Assembly: GCF_017305915.1 (NCBI RefSeq)
Contig: NZ_JAFKJN010000029.1
Coordinates: 24,639 to 88,638 of the forward strand
DNA from: Reyranella sp.
Lineage (GTDB): Bacteria > Pseudomonadota > Alphaproteobacteria > Reyranellales > Reyranellaceae
DNA length: 64,000 bases
Reading direction: 5' to 3'
Below are positions 54,322 through 62,907 of this stretch, in pieces. The notes beneath the pieces were generated by a model. It was given only the letters and a program-made list of their open reading frames with translations, ran no database searches and had not been told where the DNA came from. The position numbers and the translations under genes were made by a program. Numbering within the stretch: position 1 is the stretch's first letter; each line of letters begins with the position of its first letter.

Positions 54322-55080
54322 TCAGGTCGCGCCGCCGCCGTTGACGGCGATCATCTGGCCGTTGATGTAGCCGCCGGCCTCCGAGACCAGCAGCCGCGCC
54401 GCCGCCGCGACCTCGACCGGCTTGCCGAAGCGGCCGAGGGGCACGCGCGCCAGCGTCTGGGCGCGCGCCTGGGCAGAGGCGTTCTTCTCCTCGACGTCGG
54501 GCGCGATGGGCCCCGGCGAGATGATGTTCGTCGTGATGCCCTTGGGCCCGAACTCCATCGCCAGCGCCTTGGTCAGGCCCCACACGCCGTGCTTGGCGAC
54601 CGATACCGGCGTGCGGCCGGCATGGCCGTGGATGGCGTTCATGCCGGCGAAGTTGACGATGCGGCCCCAGCCCTTCGCCACCATGCCGGGCAGGCAGGCG
54701 CGGGCGAGCCACACCGCCGCGTTCATGTCGACGTCGATCACCCGCTGCCAGTCGGCATCGCTCATCTCGAGGAACGGCTTGTTGGGCCGAAGCGCTGCGT
54801 TGTTCAGCAGCGCGTCGACCGAGCCGAAGGCCTTCATGGTTTCTTCGGCAATACGCTTGCACTCGGCCGGCTTGCCGACGTCGCCCATGATGACGATCGC
54901 CTTGACGCCGAACTTCGCCACTTCCTTGGCGACGCTCTCGCAGGCGGCTTTGTCGCTCGAGCCGTTGATCGCGACGTTGAAGCCGTCCTCTGCGAGGCCC
55001 AGCACGCAGGCACGACCGATGTTCTTGGCCGCGCCGGTGACGAGCGCCGCTCTTGGGGCTGCCTTCCCGTTGGCCGCCAT
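54322..55080 (-). CDS. SDR-fold protein lacking the catalytic Ser and Tyr
   Basis: The 252-residue Rossmann protein has an SDR dinucleotide site (VTGAAKNIGRACVLGLA) and NNAALRPNKPF, with the structural Asn in DVDMNAAVW. Yet the catalytic YxxxK motif reads V-S-V-A-K (near residue 158), and the usual Ser is replaced in NFAGMNAIHGHAG. It therefore cannot use the classical SDR proton relay. It may bind NAD(P) for another chemistry or act as a regulatory or structural subunit. It starts one base after the CoA-transferase stop, in a CoA-dependent gene set. Confidence 0.82.
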   Translation of the reverse strand: MAANGKAAPRAALVTGAAKNIGRACVLGLAEDGFNVAINGSSDKAACESVAKEVAKFGVKAIVIMGDVGKPAECKRIAEETMKAFGSVDALLNNAALRPNKPFLEMSDADWQRVIDVDMNAAVWLARACLPGMVAKGWGRIVNFAGMNAIHGHAGRTPVSVAKHGVWGLTKALAMEFGPKGITTNIISPGPIAPDVEEKNASAQARAQTLARVPLGRFGKPVEVAAAARLLVSEAGGYINGQMIAVNGGGAT

Positions 55081-55081
55081 C

Positions 55082-56266
55082 TCAGATCACCCCGCCGGCG
55101 CGCAGTTCCTTGATCTTCTTGGGGCTGAGGCCGAGACCCTTCAGCACCGCATTGTTGTGCTGGCCGAGGTCGGGCGTGGGCTTCAGCTTCCTGGGCTGCG
55201 GCGAGGCGGTGAGGTTGATCGGATTGCCGACCACCTTGATCTCGCCGAGCTTGGGATGCTTGATCCCGCGCGCGATGCCGAGATGCTGGACCTGCGGCTC
55301 GGCGAAGGTCCGGTCGATGGTATTGATCGGCCCTGACGGCACGCCGGCCTTGTTGAGCGCCGCGATCCAGTGGTCCGAGGTGTTGGTCTTGGTGACTTCG
55401 CTAATGCGCTCGTTCAATGCCTTGCGGTTCTGCGAGCGCAGCCCGGGCGTCGCATGCTCGGGATGCTCGATGAGCTGCGGTGCGCCCAGGGCCTCGGCGC
55501 AGCGCTTGAACATGTGCTGGCCGGAGGCGGCGATGTTGATGTAGCCGTCGCTGGTCGGGAACACGCCGGTCGGGATCGAGGTCGGGTGATCGTTGCCGGC
55601 CTGCTTGGGGACCTCGCCCTTCATCAGCCAGCGCGCGGCCTGGAAGTCGAGCATGAAGATCTGCGCCTCGATCAGCGAGGTGTGGACCCACTGGCCCTTC
55701 TTGGTGCGCTCGCGATTGTAGAGGGCCAGCGTGATCGCCTGGGCGAGCAGAAGACCTGCGGTGAGGTCGCAGATCGGGATGCCGACCCGCATCGGGCCGC
55801 GGCCGGGCTCGCCGGTGATCGACATCAGCCCGCCCATGCCCTGGGCGATCTGGTCGACGCCGGGGCGCGCCGCGTCCGGGCCGTGCTGGCCGAAGCCAGC
55901 GATCGAGCCGTAGACGATCTTCGGATTGACCTTCTTGACCGAGTCGTAGTCGACCTTGAGGCGGTACTTCACGTCCGAGCGGTAGTTCTCGACGATCACA
56001 TCGGCCTTCTTCGCGAGCTTCATGAAGATCGCGTGGCCTTCCTTGCTCTTGAGGTTGAGCGTGATCGCCTGCTTGTTGCGGTGCAGGTTCTGGAAGTCGA
56101 AGCCGTGTCGGCTGCCGCCCATCGCGTCGGTGCTGCCGGGTTCGGCCGGCGGCTCGATCTTGATCACCTGCGCGCCCCAGTCGGCGAGCTGGCGCACCGC
56201 CGTCGGGCCGGCGCGATGCGCCGTGAGATCGAGAACCTTGATGTGCGAGAGCGGAAGCTTGGCCAT
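55082..56266 (-). CDS. CaiB/BaiF family III CoA-transferase
   Basis: The 394-residue enzyme is full length: VLDLTAHRAGPTAVRQLADWG at the N terminus, FQNLHRNKQAITLNLKSKEG as CoA-binding segment, and the catalytic Asp in GIPICDLTAGLLLAQAI (about residue 165). It would activate an acid with CoA. It lies between a crotonase-like gene upstream (separated by a repeat) and an SDR-like gene downstream. A modest AGGGGAAA ribosome site precedes the ATG. The chain of three suggests a short CoA-dependent conversion. Confidence 0.88.
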   Translation of the reverse strand: MAKLPLSHIKVLDLTAHRAGPTAVRQLADWGAQVIKIEPPAEPGSTDAMGGSRHGFDFQNLHRNKQAITLNLKSKEGHAIFMKLAKKADVIVENYRSDVKYRLKVDYDSVKKVNPKIVYGSIAGFGQHGPDAARPGVDQIAQGMGGLMSITGEPGRGPMRVGIPICDLTAGLLLAQAITLALYNRERTKKGQWVHTSLIEAQIFMLDFQAARWLMKGEVPKQAGNDHPTSIPTGVFPTSDGYINIAASGQHMFKRCAEALGAPQLIEHPEHATPGLRSQNRKALNERISEVTKTNTSDHWIAALNKAGVPSGPINTIDRTFAEPQVQHLGIARGIKHPKLGEIKVVGNPINLTASPQPRKLKPTPDLGQHNNAVLKGLGLSPKKIKELRAGGVI

Positions 56267-56300
56267 GTCTGCGTTTCCCCTAAGTCGATGAAGTCAGAAC

Positions 56301-56386
56301 TGTCATCCTGAGCGAAGCGAAGGATCTAGCGCTTCGACAGGGACTTTGGTCGATCTGCTAGGTCCTTCGCTGCGCTCAGGACGACA
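56301..56386. repeat. Inverted repeat element (TGTCATCCTGAGC type)
   Basis: The 30-base arms 56301-56330 and 56357-56386 match at 27 positions. It lies between the crotonase gene and the CoA-transferase gene on the same strand, and its sequence resembles the palindrome at 60442-60514. It is probably a REP-like mobile palindrome or an mRNA-stabilising structure. Confidence 0.7.
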
Positions 56387-56390
56387 GAGC

Positions 56391-57179
56391 CTACCGTCCC
56401 TTGAATGCCGGCTTGCGCTTTTCCATGAAGGCGCGGCGACCTTCCTTGAAGTCGTCGCTGTTGAAGCAGGCTTCCGCCATCTTCTCGAGCTTCTTGTGGT
56501 CCTGCTGCGATTCGGGCTTGGCGATCTCGCGCGCTGCGGCTTTTGCCAGCGCGATCGTCAGCGGCGCGTTCTGCGAGATCGCGTCGGTCGTCCTGGCGAC
56601 CAGCGCGTCGAGCTCGCCGTCGGCGGCGACGGCGTTCACCAGGCCCATCTCGTAGGCCTCCTTCGAGGAGTACTGCTTCGCCGTGAACAGGAACTCCATC
56701 GCGCGCGGCAGGCCGACGATGCGCGACAGCCGCTCGATGCGCAGGAAGCCGTAGCCCAGGCCGAGCTTGGCGGCCGGCACGCCGAAGCGCGCGCCCTCGT
56801 TGCAGAAGCGCATGTCGCAGCAGGCCGCGAGGTTCATGCCGCCGCCGATGCAGTAGCCGGTGATCTTGGCGATGGTCGGCTTGGGGAAATTGTAGAGTCC
56901 CTCGTAGCCTTCCTTGGAGATCGCGTCATAGCGCACCTGCGCCTCGGCATTGGCGCGCTCGCTCTCGAACTTGGAGATGTCGGCGCCCGAGACGAACGCC
57001 TTGCCGCCGGCGCCGCTCACCACCACGCAGCGCACCTCGGGATCCTTCTCGTAGTCCCTCAGGAGGCCGACGAAGGCATCCCACATGTCGAGCGAGACGG
57101 CATTCAGCTTCGCCGGATTGTTGAAAACGACATGGCCCACGGCGCCTTCGCGGCTGCCGTAGATTTTCTGCTCCTGCAT
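56391..57179 (-). CDS. Crotonase-fold protein without hydratase glutamates
   Basis: The 262-residue protein has the enoyl-CoA hydratase/isomerase fold: HVVFNNPAKLNAVSLDMWDAF, the oxyanion segment AFVSGADISKF and ITGYCIGGGMNLAACCD. The two catalytic glutamates of hydratases are replaced by Asn (GGGMN) and Ala (FGVPAAKLG). It therefore belongs to a subfamily often labelled enoyl-CoA hydratase but unlikely to hydrate a double bond in the usual way. It may use another general acid or catalyse a decarboxylation, isomerisation or hydrolysis. AAGGAG precedes the ATG. It heads the leftward set with the CoA-transferase and SDR-like genes. Confidence 0.85.
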   Translation of the reverse strand: MQEQKIYGSREGAVGHVVFNNPAKLNAVSLDMWDAFVGLLRDYEKDPEVRCVVVSGAGGKAFVSGADISKFESERANAEAQVRYDAISKEGYEGLYNFPKPTIAKITGYCIGGGMNLAACCDMRFCNEGARFGVPAAKLGLGYGFLRIERLSRIVGLPRAMEFLFTAKQYSSKEAYEMGLVNAVAADGELDALVARTTDAISQNAPLTIALAKAAAREIAKPESQQDHKKLEKMAEACFNSDDFKEGRRAFMEKRKPAFKGR

Positions 57180-57254
57180 GCGGAACTCCTTCCAACTTTC
57201 GAATTTATAGCGCGAGACAGACGATTTGAATAAGGTGTGAACAAGGGAGGATGA

Positions 57255-58322
57255 GTGGCCTCAGTCGAACTGAAGGGCCTCGGCAAGCGCTACGGCGAAG
57301 CTGTCGCGGTCGATAATGTGTCTTTGCTGATCGGGCACGGTCAGCTCGTGTGCCTGCTGGGTCCGTCCGGCTGCGGCAAGACCACGACGCTCCGGCTGAT
57401 CGCGGGCTTCATCGAGCCATCGACGGGCGAAATCGCGGTCGGCGGCAAGGTGCTGTCCTCGCCGCAGCGCACGGTGCCGCCGGAAGGCCGCGCCATGTCG
57501 ATGATCTTCCAGAGCTACGCGCTGTGGCCGCACATGACGGTGGCGGAGAATGTCGCCTACGGCCTGCGCATTCGGAAGATGGACAAGGCGACGATCGACG
57601 CCAAGCTCACGGCGATCCTGTCGACGACCAAGCTCGAGCCGCTGGCTCAGCGCTATCCGGGCGAGCTGTCGGGCGGCCAGCAGCAGCGCGTGTCGCTGGC
57701 GCGGGCGCTGGTGGTCGAGCCGGAGACGCTGCTGCTCGACGAGCCGCTCTCCAACCTCGACGCCAACCTGCGCGAGGAGATGCGCTTCGAGATTCGCCGC
57801 CTGCACGACCGGTATCGCTACACGACGGTCTACGTGACCCACGACCAGGCCGAGGCGATGACCACGGCCGACCAGATCGCCGTCATGAATCTCGGCCGCA
57901 TCGAGCAGCTCGGCACGCCCAAGGAGATCTACGACCGGCCGCGCTCGGTGTTCGTGGCGCGCTTCATCGGCGGCAGCAACATCCTCGAGGGCAAGGCGGT
58001 CGATGCCGGTCACATATCGGTCGCGGGCGGCACACTGGCGACCACCGGGCGCACGCTGACCAAAGGCGAGGCGGTGGCGGTGTCGATCCGCCAGCACGAG
58101 ATCGAGATCGCAACGAAATCCGATTCCGCCAACGCGCTTCACGCCGTGGTGAGCCGGCAGGTCTTCCTCGGTGCGGCGCGCGACTATACGGTCGTGCTCG
58201 ACGACAAGACCGAGCTCAGGGTGACGGCTTCGCCGACCCAGGACATCGCGCCGGGGCAGGAGGTCTGGCTGCGCCTTCCGGCCGAACGATGCCGGGCTTT
58301 GACGGGAGGAAACGAACGATGA
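57255..58322 (+). CDS. ABC transporter ATPase, iron/thiamine/spermidine type
   Basis: The 355-residue ATPase has Walker A LGPSGCGKTTTLRLIAG, signature LSGGQQQRVSLARALV and Walker B LLLDEPLSNLDANL, plus a C-terminal TOBE regulatory domain (from about residue 240, SIRQHEIEIATKS). The GTG start follows GGGAGG. Its stop overlaps the first binding protein gene (ATGA). It energises the fused permease encoded three genes downstream. The FbpC/PotA-like form does not reveal the ligand. Confidence 0.9.
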   Translation: MASVELKGLGKRYGEAVAVDNVSLLIGHGQLVCLLGPSGCGKTTTLRLIAGFIEPSTGEIAVGGKVLSSPQRTVPPEGRAMSMIFQSYALWPHMTVAENVAYGLRIRKMDKATIDAKLTAILSTTKLEPLAQRYPGELSGGQQQRVSLARALVVEPETLLLDEPLSNLDANLREEMRFEIRRLHDRYRYTTVYVTHDQAEAMTTADQIAVMNLGRIEQLGTPKEIYDRPRSVFVARFIGGSNILEGKAVDAGHISVAGGTLATTGRTLTKGEAVAVSIRQHEIEIATKSDSANALHAVVSRQVFLGAARDYTVVLDDKTELRVTASPTQDIAPGQEVWLRLPAERCRALTGGNER

Positions 58323-59392
58323 CGCGGAAGCTGACGCGCCGGCGCGTACTTGCCGGCTCGACGACGGCCCTTATGGCGAGCGGCATGGCGAGCGGCTTCG
58401 TGACCGCGGCAAAGGCTGCGCCTCCGGCCGAGAGCATCACGCCCCAGCTCATCGAGGCGGCGAAGAAGGAGGGCAAGGTCACCTGGTACAGCTCGGTCGA
58501 CCTGGCGCTGGCCGAGAAGGTCGCCAAGGGCTTCGAGGCCAGATATCCCGGCATCGCGTGCAAGGTCGAGCGCTCGGGTGCCGAGCGCAACTTCCAGCGC
58601 ATCGGCCAGGAGTACGCCAGCAAGATCTACAATTGCGACGTGGTGAACAGCTCGGACGCCGCGCACTTCATCATCTGGAAGCGGCAGAGCATGCTGGCGG
58701 CCTACGTGCCCGAGGACGTGGCGCGCGACTATCCCGAGGCGCACAAGGACCCCGACGGCATGTTCGCCTCGTGGCGCATCACGCTCTCGCCGATCGCCTA
58801 CAACACCAAGCTGGTGAAGGCCGAGGAGGCGCCGAAGTCGTTCGCCGATCTGCTCGATCCCAAGTGGAGCGGCAAGATGGTCAAGGCCCATCCGGGCTAC
58901 AGCGGCGTGGTCATGACCTCGACCCAGCAGCTCAGCCGCGATCTCGGCTGGTCGTGGTTCGAGAAGCTCTCCAAGCAGAAGATCATGCAGGTCCAGTCGG
59001 CGACCGAGCCGCCGAAGAAGATGCTGGCCGGCGAGCGCGCCATCATGGTCGATGGCGGCGAGTACCTGCTGATCCTGATGAAGGAGAAGAACGATCCGAT
59101 CGAGATCGTCTATCCGACCGAAGGCACGCCGCTGATCAGCGGCCCGTCGGGCATCATGGCCAACGCGCCCAACCCCAACGCCGCGCGGCTGTTCCAGGCG
59201 TGGTCGTTCACCGCCGAGGCGCAGCAGCTCAACATCGACGTCGCCGGCCTGCGCTCGGCCCATCCCAAGACCAGGGACCACGCCGGCGCCAGGAAGTTCT
59301 CCGACATCAAGGTGCTGCGCGAGGAGCCGGCGGTCGTCGCCGACAAGGCCGACGAGATCAAGGCGCAGTACACCAAGTACTTCAAGGTGTGA
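58319..59392 (+). CDS. ABC transporter solute-binding protein, iron/thiamine type (paralogue 1)
   Basis: The 357-residue protein has a twin-arginine signal (RKLTRRRVLAGSTTALMASG) and a type II binding fold: IEAAKKEGKVTWYSSVDLALAEKVA, YPGIACKVERSGAERNFQRIGQE and VVNSSDAAHFIIWK. It fits the family that includes Fe3+, thiamine and 2-aminoethylphosphonate binders; I do not see the paired C-terminal tyrosines of classic ferric binders with confidence. A paralogue follows two bases downstream. Confidence 0.87.
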   Translation: MTRKLTRRRVLAGSTTALMASGMASGFVTAAKAAPPAESITPQLIEAAKKEGKVTWYSSVDLALAEKVAKGFEARYPGIACKVERSGAERNFQRIGQEYASKIYNCDVVNSSDAAHFIIWKRQSMLAAYVPEDVARDYPEAHKDPDGMFASWRITLSPIAYNTKLVKAEEAPKSFADLLDPKWSGKMVKAHPGYSGVVMTSTQQLSRDLGWSWFEKLSKQKIMQVQSATEPPKKMLAGERAIMVDGGEYLLILMKEKNDPIEIVYPTEGTPLISGPSGIMANAPNPNAARLFQAWSFTAEAQQLNIDVAGLRSAHPKTRDHAGARKFSDIKVLREEPAVVADKADEIKAQYTKYFKV

Positions 59393-59394
59393 CC

Positions 59395-60435
59395 ATGAAG
59401 CGCCGCTCCGTTCTCGCCGCCGGCCTGCTGTTGCCCTTCGGCGCGCGCGTGGTCTCGGCCGCGCCTGCCGCCGAGCCGGTGACGCCCGCGCTCGTCGAGG
59501 CGGCCAAGAAAGAGGGCAAGGTCACCTATTACACGGCGATGGACCTCAGCGTCGCCGAGCCGATGGCCAAGGCTTTCGAGGCCAATTACCCCGGCATCAA
59601 GGTCGCGGTCGAGCGCTCGGGCGCCGAGCGCGTCTTCAACCGCATCGGCCAGGAGATGGCGAGCAAGATCTACCGCGTCGACGTGGTGAACAGCTCGGAC
59701 GCGGCGCACTTCATCTCGTGGAAGGGCGAGGGTTGGCTGGCGCCGTACCTCTCCGAGGAGATGGCGCGCGACCTGCCGGCCGACGGCCGCGATCCCGACG
59801 GCCTGTTCGTCAACCAGCGTACCCATCTCAGCCCGATCGCCTACAACAGCAAGATGATCGCGCCGGCTGACGCGCCCAAGAGCTTCAAGGACCTGCTCGA
59901 TCCCAAGTACGCGGGCAAGCTGGTCAAGGCGCATCCCGGCTATTCCGGCACCATCATGACGGCGACGCTGCAGCTGAGCCGCGAGCTCGGCTGGTCCTAT
60001 TTCGAGAAGCTCGCCAAGCAGAAGGTCTTGCAGGTCCAGTCGGCGACCGAGCCGCCCAAGCGCATCGAGGCCGGCGAACGCGCCGTCGCCGTCGACGGCA
60101 GCGACTACCTGTTCTGGATGGCCAAGGAGCGCGGCTCGCCGGTCGAGGTCGTGTTCGCGGCCGAGGGCACGCCGCAGATCAGCAACCCGATGGGCATCTT
60201 CAAGTCCTCGCCCAACCCCAACGCCGCGCGGCTGATGGTGAGCTGGATCATGTCCGGCGAGGGCCAGAGCTTCATCGTCAACCTGAGCGGCCAGTATCCC
60301 GCCAACACCAGGGTCAAGCCGAAGGAAGGGCGGCCGCCGCTCGCCTCGATCAAGACCTTCAAGGAAGATCCGGCCGCGGTCGAGAAGCAGGCCGACCAGA
60401 TCAAGGCGCAGTACGCCAAGTACTTCAAGGTATGA
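59395..60435 (+). CDS. ABC transporter solute-binding protein, iron/thiamine type (paralogue 2)
   Basis: The 346-residue protein has a Sec- or Tat-like signal (MKRRSVLAAGLLLPFGARVV) and shares most of its landmarks with paralogue 1: AAKKEGKVTYYTAMD, VERSGAERVFNRIGQE, VVNSSDAAHFISWK and KAHPGYSGTIMTATLQLSRELGWSYFEKLAKQK. Two binding proteins feeding one permease would widen ligand range or affinity. The C-terminal QIKAQYAKYFKV is nearly the same in both, indicating a fairly recent tandem duplication. Confidence 0.87.
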   Translation: MKRRSVLAAGLLLPFGARVVSAAPAAEPVTPALVEAAKKEGKVTYYTAMDLSVAEPMAKAFEANYPGIKVAVERSGAERVFNRIGQEMASKIYRVDVVNSSDAAHFISWKGEGWLAPYLSEEMARDLPADGRDPDGLFVNQRTHLSPIAYNSKMIAPADAPKSFKDLLDPKYAGKLVKAHPGYSGTIMTATLQLSRELGWSYFEKLAKQKVLQVQSATEPPKRIEAGERAVAVDGSDYLFWMAKERGSPVEVVFAAEGTPQISNPMGIFKSSPNPNAARLMVSWIMSGEGQSFIVNLSGQYPANTRVKPKEGRPPLASIKTFKEDPAAVEKQADQIKAQYAKYFKV

Positions 60436-60441
60436 GTATGG

Positions 60442-60514
60442 TGTCATCCCGAGCGCAGCGAGGGATCCTTGGCTGTCGCTGATGCAAAGATCCCTCGCTC
60501 CGCTCGGGATGACA
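60442..60514. repeat. Inverted repeat element (TGTCATCCCGAGC type) containing a start codon
   Basis: Arms 60442-60467 and 60489-60514 match at 25 of 26 positions. The element begins six bases after the second binding protein gene, and the TTG start and first codons of the permease lie in its loop and right arm. It resembles the repeat at 56301-56386. Confidence 0.78.
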
Positions 60515-62208
60515 GGCGGCGCCTGATCGACCTTTCGGGGCCGGCGCTGGCGGCAGTGGTCGCGCTGCTGGCGGTGATGATCGTGCTGCCGATGGGCTGG
60601 CTGGTCGTCTATGCCTTCGCCACCAAGGACGGCCAGGCGACGCTCGGCAACTTCGTCACCCTGTTCACCGATCCGAGCTTCGTCGATCCGCTGCTCGCCA
60701 CCCTGCTCCTGTCGGTTTCGGTCAGCGGCCTGTGCTGCCTGGTGGCCGCGCCGATGGGCTGGCTGGCGGCGCGCACCGACATGCCGCTCGCCCGCACCGT
60801 GCGCACCCTGGTGATGGCCTCGCTGGTGACGCCGCCGTTCGTCGGCGCGGTGGCGTGGGAGATGCTGGCGGCGCCCAACTCCGGCCTGCTCAACCAGCTC
60901 TGGCGTCTGGTGACCGGCGCGCCCTCGGACGAGGCGCTGTTCGACATCTACACCATGCAAGGGCTGATCTTCGCGATCGCCTGCTACACGTTTCCCTACG
61001 TCTTCATCCTGGTCGCCAACGCGCTCGACCGCATGCCGGGCGAGCTCGAGGACGCCTCGTCGATGCTGGGCGCTGGGACGTGGGCGACGGCGCGGCGCAT
61101 CACCATCCCGCTCGCGCTGCCGACCCTGCTGGCCGGCGCGCTGGTCGCCTTCCTGCAGGCGCTGAACCAGTTCGGCTCGCCCGCGATCCTGGCCATCCCG
61201 GCGGGCTTCCACACGCTCACCACCAAGATCTGGAGCCTGTTCCAGTTTCCGCCCAAGCCCGAGTTGGCGGCGGCGACCTCGCTGCCGCTGCTGCTGCTGA
61301 CGGTGGCGCTGCTGCGCAGCCAGGCCGCGATCCTGGGCCGCCGCGGCTATGCCGTGCTGGGCGGCAAGTACGGCGCGCCGCGGCCGATCCGGCTCGGCGC
61401 CTGGCGCTGGGCAGCGGCGGCGTTCGCGCTGCTCGTGCTCGCCATGCCGCTGTTCCTGCCTTACGCGGCGCTGATCAATACGGCCTTCAGCCGAATCTCC
61501 TCGCAGCTCCTCGGCCCCGAGACCTTCACCCTGCACAACGTGGTGTTCACCTTCTGGCAGCTCAGCTCGACCCTGCCGGCGCTGCAGAACACCTTCCTGC
61601 TGGCGACCGCGACGGCGACGCTGGGCGGCGTGCTGGCGCTGCTGATCGCCTACATCGTGGCGCGCCAGGCGGTGGTCGGGCACCGAATCCTGGGCTTCCT
61701 CGCGACCTCGCCGCTGGCCATCCCCGGCATCGTGCTGGGCGTCGGCCTGTTCCTCGCCTACACGCGGCCGCCGCTCACGCTCTACGGCACGCTGTGGATC
61801 CTGCTGATCGCCTTCATCACCGTCGAGCTGCCGCAGGCCTACCAGCAGCTCGGCTCGGCCTTCCACTCGGTGCATCCCGAGCTCGAGGAGGCGAGCCGCA
61901 TGCTGGGCGCCACGCGCCTGCGCGCGCTCAAGGACATCACCGCACCGCTGCTGCGCTCGGCGGCGATCGCCACCTGGTGCTTCATCTTCGTCGGCGTGAT
62001 CCGCGAGCTCTCGGCGGCGGTGATCCTGTTCACCTCGGAGACCAAGGTGCTGTCGGTGCTGATCTTCGACCTCAAGGAGAGCGGCGACGTCGGCGCCATC
62101 GCGGTGCTCAGCCTCACCATGGTGATCCTGACCACCGTGGTGATCGTCATCGCCAACCGCATCGGCGGCGCGTACGAGGCGAGGGTGCCGACGCGCGTCG
62201 GGGCCTGA
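60469..62208 (+). CDS. Fused ABC transporter permease, iron/thiamine type
   Basis: The 579-residue protein contains two permease domains of about six helices each, as in FbpB/ThiP proteins. EAA loops appear in LEDASSMLGAGTWATARRITIPLALP (about residue 195) and LEEASRMLGATRLRALKDITAPLL (about residue 480). Residues 1-15 (MAVADAKIPRSARDD) are encoded by an inserted palindromic repeat, and TTG at 60469 is the only start codon in the open frame before the first helix. The native N terminus may have been replaced. It completes the importer with the ATPase and the two binding proteins. Confidence 0.88.
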   Translation: MAVADAKIPRSARDDRRRLIDLSGPALAAVVALLAVMIVLPMGWLVVYAFATKDGQATLGNFVTLFTDPSFVDPLLATLLLSVSVSGLCCLVAAPMGWLAARTDMPLARTVRTLVMASLVTPPFVGAVAWEMLAAPNSGLLNQLWRLVTGAPSDEALFDIYTMQGLIFAIACYTFPYVFILVANALDRMPGELEDASSMLGAGTWATARRITIPLALPTLLAGALVAFLQALNQFGSPAILAIPAGFHTLTTKIWSLFQFPPKPELAAATSLPLLLLTVALLRSQAAILGRRGYAVLGGKYGAPRPIRLGAWRWAAAAFALLVLAMPLFLPYAALINTAFSRISSQLLGPETFTLHNVVFTFWQLSSTLPALQNTFLLATATATLGGVLALLIAYIVARQAVVGHRILGFLATSPLAIPGIVLGVGLFLAYTRPPLTLYGTLWILLIAFITVELPQAYQQLGSAFHSVHPELEEASRMLGATRLRALKDITAPLLRSAAIATWCFIFVGVIRELSAAVILFTSETKVLSVLIFDLKESGDVGAIAVLSLTMVILTTVVIVIANRIGGAYEARVPTRVGA

Positions 62209-62214
62209 CCGGCG

Positions 62215-62907
62215 GTGGCCTGGCCACCCCCCGGCGTCGCCGCGCCGCTGCGTACTGCCTGGGACTTCATGCGGCTGGTCCATCCGCCCGTGCCGGCCGA
62301 TGCCATTTTGACTCTGGGCAGCTTCGACGTACGTGCCGCCGTCCATGCCGCCGCCTTGTGGAAGGCCGGACTCGCGCCGCTGATCATCATGTCGGGCGGC
62401 ATCGCCCATCGCGGCGGCCTGCTCGACACCGGCTGGGACAAGCCCGAAGCGCGCGTCTTCGCCGACGCCGCGGTGGCGGAGGGCGTGCCCGCCACCGCGA
62501 TCCTGCTCGAGGAGCAGGCGCAGAACACCGCGGACAATTTCGTGCTGAGCCGCGCCCTCGCCGAACAGGCCGGCCGGCGCCTGCGCAAGCTTCTGGCCGT
62601 CGCCAAGCCCTACATGACGCGGCGCGGCTACGCGACGGGACGCAAGGCCTGGCCGGAGGTCGAGCTGCTCATGCAGTGCGAGGCGATCGACGTCGCCGAC
62701 TACTTCGCCCGTGAGGCCGAGCCCGAACGGACGCTGCTCGCCCTGGTCGGCGACCTGCATCGGATCGTGGTCTATCCGGCGCTGGGCTTCCAGATCGCCC
62801 AGGACGTGCCGCCCGCGGTGATCGACGCGCTGCGGCGCCTGGTCGAGGCGGGCTACGGTGCGCGTCTCGTTGCTGGCTACGACGTTGCCGGCAAGCCCAC
62901 GGGCTAA
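62215..62907 (+). CDS. YdcF/DUF218-family protein
   Basis: The 230-residue protein has the DUF218 pattern: DAILTLGSFDVRAAVHAAALW, PLIIMSGGIAHRGG, ARVFADAAVAEGVPATAILLEEQAQNTADNFV and LLAVAKPYMTRRGYATGRKAW. YdcF binds S-adenosylmethionine-like nucleotides in vitro, but no role is established for the group. It has no membrane anchor, unlike SanA and ElyC. The start is GTG six bases after the permease stop, so it is probably in the transporter operon. Its stop interleaves with that of the convergent gene. Confidence 0.78.
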   Translation: MAWPPPGVAAPLRTAWDFMRLVHPPVPADAILTLGSFDVRAAVHAAALWKAGLAPLIIMSGGIAHRGGLLDTGWDKPEARVFADAAVAEGVPATAILLEEQAQNTADNFVLSRALAEQAGRRLRKLLAVAKPYMTRRGYATGRKAWPEVELLMQCEAIDVADYFAREAEPERTLLALVGDLHRIVVYPALGFQIAQDVPPAVIDALRRLVEAGYGARLVAGYDVAGKPTG

